A DNA stretch of 64,000 bases from Massilia sp. Se16.2.3 (GTDB lineage: Bacteria > Pseudomonadota > Gammaproteobacteria > Burkholderiales > Burkholderiaceae_D), in assembly GCF_014171595.1 (NCBI RefSeq), contig NZ_CP050451.1, positions 2,914,001 through 2,978,000 of the forward strand, given 5' to 3'. Of this stretch, positions 44,601-52,200 are shown in pieces. A program made the translations under genes and the position numbers. Numbering within the stretch: position 1 is the first letter of the stretch; the number at the start of each line of letters is the position of its first letter. The notes beneath the pieces were generated by a model. The model did no database searches. It was given only the letters and a program-made list of their open reading frames with translations, and was not told the DNA's origin.

Positions 44601-46951
44601 ACGGCCACAGCCTGGCCTATCGCTATGCGACGAACGGCGGCCAGCTGGAAGCCGTGTTGTTCGACGACGAAGCACTCGTCACCGACATCCAGCAGAGCGT
44701 GGCCGGCGGCTTGACGGGTTACACGCATGCGAACGGCGTGCAGCAACGCATCGCACTCGACGCGCGTGGACGCATGACCGAACTTGCAGCCGTTGGCCGC
44801 GCCACGGGCGAAACCAGCTGGTGGACGCGCGTGATGGCCTGGTTCGGCAAGGAAGCAGCGGCGCCGCGGGTGCTGTACAGCCAGGCCAATCGCTATGATG
44901 CGGCGGACCGCCTTACGGCGATAATGCGCCAGCTCGGTGCGACCGGACCGCGTGCTGCGCAGACCCTTGCCGAGAACTACGGCTATGACGCACGCGACCA
45001 GTTGACCACCGTCGCAGACGGACACGGCGCCACCCTGAGGTACACCTATGACAAGGGCGGCAATCGCACTGCGGAGCAGGGCGGTCCGGTGCTGACCCAG
45101 GTGAACGCCGGCAAAGCTGGCCAGGCACCCGCCACACGTACCTACCTGTACGCGGAGGGCAGCAACCGCCTCACGGGCACGGCACGCGCGGCGGACGGCG
45201 CGGGTGGCCAGGTCGCGGAAACCGGCCTGTTCTACCGCCCCGGCGGCGTACCGATGGCGCGGATCGGCTTCATGCCGACGCTGGGCCAGCCCGGCATCGT
45301 GCAGGGACGCAGCAACCGCATCGAATACAACGCTGCGCGCAGGCCGATCGCGGTCTATGGCCCTGATGGCAAACTGGTCGCCGCTTATCGCTACAACGCG
45401 AATGGCGAGCGGTCCGCAAAGACGGTGTACGCGGCCTCCGCGTCGGCACCCGGCTTTGTGCGCACTTCAGCCGTCGCAAGCCCAAAGGGCCTTACCACCT
45501 ACAGTCTCTATCGCGACCAGCGCCTTGCCGCCGAAGCGGACAGCGAAGGCCACATCCGTACTCACTACATCTACTTGCACGGCAAGCCGCTCGCCAAGAT
45601 CGAGATGTCGCCAGACGTCGGTTGGCTGCATAGTCTGCGCAAGTCGCTGTTCGGCGGCCAGGACAGTGTCGCCCATGTCTATGCCATTCATACCGACCAC
45701 CTCGGCACGCCGCAGGCAGTCAGCAACAGTGCCCAGCAGATCGTCTGGCAGGCCAGCACCACGGCATTCGGCAAGGCGCAGATCCTGCACGCGGCTCTGT
45801 CGGCTGGCAGCGGCAATGTTTTCGAGATGAACCTGCGCATGCCGGGGCAGGTGTATGACGCGGAGACGGGGCTGTCGCAGAACTATCTCCGCGATTACGA
45901 TCCGGAGCTGGGGCGATATACGACCCCTGATCCGCTGGGGCTCGAGGGTGGCATCAATCCGTACGTGTACGTTGGGTCAAATCCGCTTACCCGGATCGAT
46001 CCGCTGGGCTTGTATCAGAGCGACATTCACTATTACATGACGATGTTTCTGGGGATTGCTGCAGGATTGACACCGGAGGAGGCGCGGATCGTGGCCCTGG
46101 CAGCGCAATTTGTCGACGATAATGAAGACACCGAGCCGATGAACCTCGACCATTTCCTGAGCGACGATCACCGTACCAGATTGCTGACCTATCACTTCAC
46201 AGCAGTGGAATCGCATGTAGACCCCGCTACCGGGAAGCTCGATGGGCAATTGGGACATTACGGCGATCCGCCGGATAGCCCGGCGTATATCAATATTCCT
46301 CTTAACGCACAATTAAATCGTCTCGAAAATGCTGCGGAACTTAGTCAGTTCGACGAAAAAGTCGCGTGCAAACGCGGTGCTAGGTTGCAACTGATGGGAG
46401 AGTTTTTGCATTCTTTCGCCGATAGCTTTGCACACCGCGACTCAAACAATATGCCATTTCCGCTGGAAGTAGGGATTGGACACGGCGGGTACGGTAGTAA
46501 TCCGGACTATACCTATGACCACTACTCACTTGGTGGGCCTGGAGGATTTAATTGGGACTCCAATGAGGCGCGCACTTTGCAAATGGAAAGAGAGATGTAT
46601 GTCCGGATGAAGAACATCGGTGGTACAGGAGCCGCGAAGACATTGTTTGACGCGGATTTCGAGTCGTTTTTAAAAGAGTTTAACGACATTCATGAACATG
46701 AAGGTGCCTTTGGTAACGGTTATAACAAGTTAAATCCAGCCGAAAGCGATAAAATTCAGTTACTTCAGTCTAAGTTGAATGAATGGGGCGTTACAGAGGT
46801 GAATTGGACCAATCCTGGTGCGCCTTACAAAGGGGTATATTCAAAGACCGACGGCTTGGCTAATCGGAACAAGTATTTGTGCGACGCGAATGGGCATGCT
46901 TTGGATCAAAAATTGTACCAAGGCACGATCCTGCCGACTTGCAACCCTTGA
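41678..46951 (+). CDS. RHS repeat protein 1 with zinc-phospholipase-C-like C-terminal tip
   Basis: 1,757 residues. A Sec signal peptide (residues 1-29, LLSALLLTGGTQLVSA) is followed by a Pro/Gly/Thr linker (48-76), a DUF6531-type entry domain (~95-180, NPINIINGNKYQREVDMAPL), and many YD repeats (GYDADGRL, YDAAGRL-type). The RHS core ends at AETGLSQNYLRDYDPELGRYTTPDPLGL...DPLGLY (to ~1446). The tip (1447-1757) starts DIHYYMTMFLGIAAG, has QFVDDNEDTEP, and GEFLHSFADSFAHRD near 1574-1588, whose HxxxDxxxH resembles zinc phospholipase C and DUF6765 proteins. No PAAR or VgrG part. The tip DNA is visibly more AT-rich than the core, a sign of tip exchange. Toxin activity is inference. Confidence 0.88.
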   Translation: MSKTNVSKATRKALLSALLLTGGTQLVSAEGIPGFGDPPSGCGVTMSCPGTPTPPIIPPGTTPPGTHPPGTCGPGNGGATCSATGAAVNPSAGNGEINVGAGNPINIINGNKYQREVDMAPLPGVLGLEIVRHYNSSMSGQGASTNLVGRGWKLSYETDLYVVGRTVQIVQADGSRIIFNRDPRDASLCASNNPADGKIVTRKTSKGEEYVWRWTNGRELSFDSRGKLVQILAPGGQFVSLQHDARGMLVSVTDPQGRRLQLQYLDKAQSADGISFRGVQSIVSPVGTFRYHYGSPVPKGADVPAKTLLANLVKVEMPTGARYYHYESRAFPTYLTGISELAANEAGKVAWQRVSTYGYDDNGKGNLSVKGYPARLARGADGKPVSPARLVEGTGVQQITLEHGAGMTTLTNSLGQKTVYRHAIIGGQYRLLEAIGAGCVTCGESNVRYGYDADGRLVATTKLDVKGVPLSTESTRYDAQGRPSMVVNYAYANGKALAGKLKMRLEYAGDSESPARIIRPSVVPGKEVVTEIAYVEAGAAQGMPASISERGFLPTYEGTGVAGVIERRIGYRYDGYGQRVEVDGPLPNAAGKADPSNSDISRTVYDARTKMPLRTVAPGNVVTEFLERDTALRLTATRTVDAAGSQTVSIRHNWRGQPEEVRIDSALADGSGAQSRTIRYSYGPNGRLLSVTQPGNLISRFIYDVAGRITHRILPDGSKLVAAVDTEGRQQEAATYTAQDQLTGRAQFDFNAGNRVAATGDGLGAQGSVSYTDAGQVARLTNALGIGTQFDYDAYGQLTSATIAAGTADASTIGFAYDVNGKQIKVTDAKGVTTLRRYDDFGRKMFEVNGDRGIDLFYYDPAGRLIVRSDGRGTTTRFTYDLQGHMLSAGSDKIAGLMQYRYLGRRLMEVLATPDGKAEHATERTLFRYDAVGQVLEERRIMARVDAAPGQAPLEFVTASEYDEAGRLLRQTLPDGHSLAYRYATNGGQLEAVLFDDEALVTDIQQSVAGGLTGYTHANGVQQRIALDARGRMTELAAVGRATGETSWWTRVMAWFGKEAAAPRVLYSQANRYDAADRLTAIMRQLGATGPRAAQTLAENYGYDARDQLTTVADGHGATLRYTYDKGGNRTAEQGGPVLTQVNAGKAGQAPATRTYLYAEGSNRLTGTARAADGAGGQVAETGLFYRPGGVPMARIGFMPTLGQPGIVQGRSNRIEYNAARRPIAVYGPDGKLVAAYRYNANGERSAKTVYAASASAPGFVRTSAVASPKGLTTYSLYRDQRLAAEADSEGHIRTHYIYLHGKPLAKIEMSPDVGWLHSLRKSLFGGQDSVAHVYAIHTDHLGTPQAVSNSAQQIVWQASTTAFGKAQILHAALSAGSGNVFEMNLRMPGQVYDAETGLSQNYLRDYDPELGRYTTPDPLGLEGGINPYVYVGSNPLTRIDPLGLYQSDIHYYMTMFLGIAAGLTPEEARIVALAAQFVDDNEDTEPMNLDHFLSDDHRTRLLTYHFTAVESHVDPATGKLDGQLGHYGDPPDSPAYINIPLNAQLNRLENAAELSQFDEKVACKRGARLQLMGEFLHSFADSFAHRDSNNMPFPLEVGIGHGGYGSNPDYTYDHYSLGGPGGFNWDSNEARTLQMEREMYVRMKNIGGTGAAKTLFDADFESFLKEFNDIHEHEGAFGNGYNKLNPAESDKIQLLQSKLNEWGVTEVNWTNPGAPYKGVYSKTDGLANRNKYLCDANGHALDQKLYQGTILPTCNP
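41965..42540 (+). repeat. RHS N-terminal core block, copy 1
   Basis: Begins in the DUF6531 region and is close to identical with copies 2 and 3; differences are mostly third-codon changes. Substrate for homologous recombination between the three RHS genes. Confidence 0.75.
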
Positions 46952-46988
46952 TGCTTTTGCACCGGTTAATACATTTTTGAGTGAGAAG

Positions 46989-47954
46989 ATGAAGCCTACA
47001 GGGACGAATAAGTTGGGGAGGGCATTGCGAATGTTGTTTGTGTTGGCTTTTGCAAACCCCGAGGCAATTGCTGGAGCTTCTGATTGCGTATCCCTACCGA
47101 TCTACAACGGGCATCCGCAAGAGGTGAGGGGATATGTCAAAGCGATTGGAGAATACTGTCTTCGGCAAGATATTAATGCGGTTAAGCGATTCGACGTGCA
47201 CTCCGGAACGTTCAAGGCATTTGATGGCGAAGGATTGATCAGCATCTCGCAGTCGCCCGAAGGCAATATGGAGGCAACAGGTGGAGCTATCAATTATCGC
47301 ATTGAATTAGGTGGGCATCGGCTAACTGCGGAAGCTGAGGAAATGGTCGGTATCGAAAATCGCTCGGGTAGGGTAGGCGTGGCGGTCCGGAACGGCTTCA
47401 TTGCCGTTCCTGGCAATACCAAGGCTAATCGCGGTATTTCATTTCGCGCAGATAGCACGCCGCTTAATCTTGGAAAGCGTCAATGTCCCATTGGTATCAT
47501 CAAGTGCGAAGATATACCATCGTCTCAGACGGTCGATGGGCGCAGTCCTACCTATGGCGAAACCAACTATGTGATAGAAAAGATGGTGATCCACGCGGGT
47601 TGGCGTGGTGTGGATGTCGGTGGGCGTAACAATGTCCTCCGAGACAGTGTGATCGAAGTCGCCGGCAGGGTGGCTGTGTTCCAGTTTGGGCCAAATGCGG
47701 TTATCGAAAATAACACGTTTGTCGTGCATGGCAAGGGTGAAACTGGTGCTTTTGACGCAGTGCTGAAGTTGCGGGATGCGCATGGCGCTGTCGTACGCAA
47801 CAACACTTTCATCTTTAAAGGAGGTCTCTTCACCCGCGCACCGGCGGCAATCAACTTGCTCGACTCAAAAGACGTGCGCATTGAAGGCAACACGTTCAAG
47901 GGTTTCGACCAGAAAGTGCGTGCCAACGGTGACTCGACCTACACCCTGAAATGA
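46989..47954 (+). CDS. Exported beta-helix protein, possible immunity to RHS 1
   Basis: 321 residues from the ATG at 46,989. A signal-like stretch (ALRMLFVLAFANPEAIAGA) precedes a right-handed parallel beta-helix: repeated short strands with Asn-Asn turns (VRNGFI, GRNNVLRDSVIEV, NAVIENNTFVVHGKG, AVVRNNTFIFKGG, DVRIEGNTF). Related to the protein at 55.2 kb. Directly behind RHS 1, with similarly low GC, so tip and this gene probably arrived together. Pectate-lyase-type folds often bind polysaccharide; an immunity role is suggested only by position and export. Confidence 0.75.
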   Translation: MKPTGTNKLGRALRMLFVLAFANPEAIAGASDCVSLPIYNGHPQEVRGYVKAIGEYCLRQDINAVKRFDVHSGTFKAFDGEGLISISQSPEGNMEATGGAINYRIELGGHRLTAEAEEMVGIENRSGRVGVAVRNGFIAVPGNTKANRGISFRADSTPLNLGKRQCPIGIIKCEDIPSSQTVDGRSPTYGETNYVIEKMVIHAGWRGVDVGGRNNVLRDSVIEVAGRVAVFQFGPNAVIENNTFVVHGKGETGAFDAVLKLRDAHGAVVRNNTFIFKGGLFTRAPAAINLLDSKDVRIEGNTFKGFDQKVRANGDSTYTLK

Positions 47955-48037
47955 TGCCCTCTTACAGGCAGCGACGACAACGACAACCAGCTTACAGAAA
48001 AAGATCACAAGGTCATATCTCCAGCATCTGCCTGCCT

Positions 48038-48564
48038 ATGATGAAGATCTGTAGTTTTGTAGTGTTCTCGCTGTTGTGCAGTATCTTGCCTTACTCTCAC
48101 GCGCAAAACACCTGCCGGCCGATAGAGAGGACGGATCTAGAGCAGATCGAGTTCGTTTTGGCTAAAGATATTCTGATACCTGGCACTTACTGCCTCACGG
48201 ATAATATCGTCAGTCCACGGATTTATATATCCATGGAGAAAGATTCGGCACACGTATCGCATTGATAAACGTAGGTGCGTCCAATGTTGCGCTCGATCTT
48301 GCAGGTCGCATGCTTTCAGCAGACGCTGGAGGGCTAAAAGGAGGCGATGAGCCGCAGGCCGCGCTGTACGTGGAAGACGGCCGCGATGCGGTCATTCGCA
48401 ACAACCGCTTCGTCATCAAGGGCGCAACGAACAATGCAGTCGCGATGATGTTCAAGAATTCCGCAGGTGTTGTCCTGGAAGGCAATACCATCGAGGGCAA
48501 GGCCGGTTTGTATCGAAAGCTGGACGAGAAAAGCACGGTCGATGTCAGGCCGGCTAAGCAGTGA
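48038..48564 (+). pseudogene. Broken beta-helix gene (paralogue of the 55.2-kb gene)
   Basis: The signal peptide and N-terminus (FVVFSLLCSILPYSHAQ, GTYCLTDNIVSPRIYI) run to a stop at 48,265. The frame then shifts by one base near 48,230 to ERFGTRIALINVGASNVALDLAG and continues to LYVEDGRDAVIRNNRFVIKG, KNSAGVVLEGNTIEGKAGLYRKLDEKSTV. The end matches the intact protein at 55.2 kb almost residue for residue, but about 130 residues in the middle are missing. Likely an orphaned immunity-type gene. Confidence 0.75.
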
Positions 48565-48650
48565 CAGGAATGTTCAATAGCAGCCGTGGTACTGGCAGTC
48601 GTGCGGTGTCCGGGGAGTCGCGCCGCGGCATCGTCCATTTGAAAGAACAC

Positions 48651-49079
48651 ATGAAAAAGCTGCTTGCCCTTGTCTGGATGCTCGTGCTCCTGGTCTCAAC
48701 CGCCACTGCTGCACCAGACCACGCCGAGGACGTCGCCAGGGCCCAGCAGGCCGCGCTGGACTGGCTGCGCCTGCTCGATGCCGGGCGTTACGGCGAGAGC
48801 TGGGATGCGGCGTCCAGTTATTGGAAAGCCGATTACACGCGCGAGCACACGGCGCGGGTATTGCAGGAACTGCGCGCACCGCTCGGACGACTCGCGTCGC
48901 GCAAGATTCGAAGGTCGGAATTCCTGGTGGTGCCGGACGGTGACTGCGTCCACATCGTTTTCGACTCCGTATTCGCCAACAAGCCCGAGCACGCGGAAAC
49001 GCTCGACATGCAGCGAGAGACGAGCGGTGAATGGAAGGTGTCCCTATGGGGGCAGCGCGCACGGTATCGCGACGACTGA
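48651..49079 (+). CDS. DUF4019-family exported protein
   Basis: 142 residues from the ATG at 48,651 (GAAAGA upstream); an open extension to 48,561 adds only a non-signal tail. The signal peptide is LLALVWMLVLLVSTATAA. The body AQQAALDWLRLLDAGRYGESWDAASSYWKADYTREHTARVLQELRAPLGRL and the final GEWKVSLWGQRARYRDD match my memory of DUF4019. Function of the family is unknown. Located between the RHS 1 accessory genes and RHS 2. Confidence 0.8.
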   Translation: MKKLLALVWMLVLLVSTATAAPDHAEDVARAQQAALDWLRLLDAGRYGESWDAASSYWKADYTREHTARVLQELRAPLGRLASRKIRRSEFLVVPDGDCVHIVFDSVFANKPEHAETLDMQRETSGEWKVSLWGQRARYRDD

Positions 49080-49170
49080 CGTCGCCCTGGAATCACAAGC
49101 GGTTTGGGAAGCAAGGTAACAAGTAGTCCAGAAGCGGACATCGGCTGAGCGAATGTCCGATAAAAGGGGA

Positions 49171-49195
49171 GGGCGTGCACTGTGCCGGCATGCCC
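49171..49195 (+). promoter_or_regulatory. Leader hairpin of RHS 2
   Basis: GGGCGTGC pairs with GCATGCCC (one G-U pair) around a 9-base loop, 36 bp before the RHS 2 ATG. It is preceded by GGGGAGGGCGT, an 11-base string also found in the leader of RHS 3. Confidence 0.45.
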
Positions 49196-49230
49196 ACAAG
49201 CGCAACGCATGAGTTTTTAAGAAAAAGATT

Positions 49231-52200
49231 ATGTCGACAACCACTTCAATCAAAGCCCTGGTTCACACGGCGCTGTCCGCATTATTGTTCTCCGGCGGCG
49301 CCGAGCTTGCGCACGCCGGCATCCCGGGCATCGACCCGCCTTCCGGCTGCGGCGTCAACATGAGCTGCGTACCCGGCACGCCGACGCCACCGTTCACGCC
49401 GCCGGGCACAACGCCGCCCGGCACCCATCCACCCGGCACCTGCGGACCCGGCAACAGCGGCTCCCCCTGTGCCGCACCGGGCCCGGCAACGAACCCCGGC
49501 AGTGGCAACGGCGAAATCAACGTCGGCGCCGGTAATCCGATCAACATCATCACCGGCAACAAGTACCAGCGCGAAGTCGACATGGCGCCGCTGCCGGGCG
49601 TGCTTGGGCTGGAAATCGTCCGCCACTACAACAGTTCGATCAGCGGTCCCGGCGCCTCCACGAACCTGCTGGGGCGCGGCTGGAAACTGTCCTACGAGAC
49701 CGACCTGTACGTTGTCGGCCGCACCGTGCAGATCGTGCAGGCGGACGGCAGCCGCATCATTTTCAACCGCGACGCGCGCGATCCATCCCTCTGCGCCAGC
49801 ACCAATCCATCCGACGGCAAGGTCGTCGTACGCAAGACACCCAAGGGCGAAGAATACGTCTGGCACTGGACCAATGGACGCGAACTGAGTTTCGACAGCC
49901 GCGGCAAACTGGTGCAGATCCTGGCGCCGGGCGGCCAGTTCGTCAGCCTGCAGCACGACGCGCGCGGCATGCTGGTGAGCGTGACCGATCCGCAGGGGCG
50001 CCGGCTGCAGCTGCAATACCTCGACAAGGCACAGAGCCAGGCCGGTAACGCCTTCCGCGGCGTGCAGAGCATCGTCAGCCCGGTCGGCACTTTCCACTAT
50101 CGCTACGGCAGCCCACTGCCCAAAGGCGCCGAGGTATCGGCCAACACGCTACTGGCCAACCTGGTCAAAGTGGACATGCCGACCGGCGCGCGCTATTACC
50201 ACTACGAAAATGCGAAGTTCCCGACCTACCTGACCGGCATCAGCGAACTGGCGACGAATGCCCGCGGCAAGGCCGACTGGCAGCGCGTGTCGACCTACGG
50301 CTATGACGACAACGGTAAAGGCAACCTGAGCGTGAAAGGCTATCCGGCGCGCCTGGCACGCGGAGCCGACGGCAAGGTCCTGCAACCTGCGCGCCTGGCC
50401 GAAGGCACCGGCGTGCAGCAGATCACGCTCGAGCACGGTGCCGGCAGCACCACGCTAACCAACAGTCTGGGGCAAAAGACCGTCTACCGCTATGCGATCA
50501 TCGGCGGCCAGTACCGCCTGCTCGAGGCGCTCGGTGCCGGCTGCGCCACCTGTGGCGAGACCAATGTGCGCTACGGCTACGACGCCGAAGGCCGCGTGAC
50601 GGCAAGCATGATGCTCGACGAAAAGGGCACAGTACTGTCGGCAGAGGGCACGCAGTACGACGCCCAGGGGCGTGCGCGCCAGCTGATCAGCTATTCTTTT
50701 GTGAATGGCAGATCGTTGCCGGGCAAGGTGAAGATGCGTTACGAATACGAGGGCGACAAGCCCTGGCCGGCGCGCATCGTCCGTCCGAGCGTGGTGCCGG
50801 GCAAGGAGTACGTCACCACGATCAAGTATGCCGACAGCGCCGTGCTGGCCGGGCTGCCTACCGAGATCAGCGAAGAGGGCCATATGCCTACGCTGGAGGG
50901 CAACGCCTCGGCCGGCACCATCGCGCGGACGCTGCGCTACCGCTATGACGGCTACGGCCAGCGTGTCGAGATCGACGGCCCGCTGGCGAACGCGGCGACC
51001 AACCCCGGTCCGCTCAACAGCGACATTACCCGCACGCGTTTTGACGCGCGCACCAAGCTGGCGCTGCGCACGGAGGCGCCCGGCGGCCCCGTCACCGAAG
51101 TACTGGAGCGCGACGCCGCGCTGCGCCCCACCGTTACGCGTTTCACCGATCCGTCGGGCGTGCAGATGGTGCGCGTGCGCTACAACTGGCGCGGCCAGCC
51201 CGAAGAGATGCGCGTGGAAGGCACACCTGCGGACGGCGGGCCAGTCCTGTCGCAGACGATGCGCTACACCTACGACCTGAACGGCCGGTTAATAGAAGCG
51301 ACGCTGCCGGGTGAACTGAGCAGCCGTTTCACCTATGACGCCGCCGGACGCATGACGCGCAAGCTGCTGCCGGACGGCAGCGCTGTCGAGGCCGCATACA
51401 ACAGCGAAGGGCGGCGCATCCTTGCCGCCGTACGCCGCGCCGATGGCGAGCGGGCAGGCCTCACCCACTATCGCCTCGACGAGCATGGGCGCGTCGCCGG
51501 CATGGAGGATGGCCTTGGCGTCGTTGCGAACGCAAGCTTCACGTCGGCCGGAACGGTGGCGGAGATCACCAATCCCCTCGGCGTTGCCACGCGCTTCAGC
51601 TACGACGAGAACGGCATGCTGACCGGCCGCACCGACGCGGCCGGCACGCCCAACGCCGCATCGATCAACTACGTTTATGACGCCCGCGGCCGCCGTGTCC
51701 AGCTGACCGACCCCAACGGCGTGAAAACGCTGCGCCGCTACGACGATTTCGGCCGCCCGATGCTGGAAACGAATCCCGACCGCGGCGTGACGCTGTATCT
51801 GCACGACGCGGCCGGCCGGATGCTGGTGCGTTCGGATGCGCGCGGACACGACACCCGCTACCGCTACGACGTGCAGGGCCACGTGATTGCCGTCGGCACC
51901 ACCGCGGTGCCGGAACTGACCCGCTACCGCTATGTCGGACGCCGCCTGGTCGAGATCGTTGCGACGCCGGACGGCAAACCCGAACACGCCACCGAACGCA
52001 CCAGCTACCGCTACGACGCCTTCGGCCAGGTGCTGGAAGAAAATCGCTGGTTCGCGAAAGCCGACGTCAAGAACGACACCGTGGGCCTGCGCTTCGTGAC
52101 CACCAGCACCTACGACGAGGCTGGCCGCCTGAGCACCCAGGTGCTGCCGGACGGCCACGTGCTGCGCTACCGCTACGGCGACAAGAACGGCATGCTGAAA

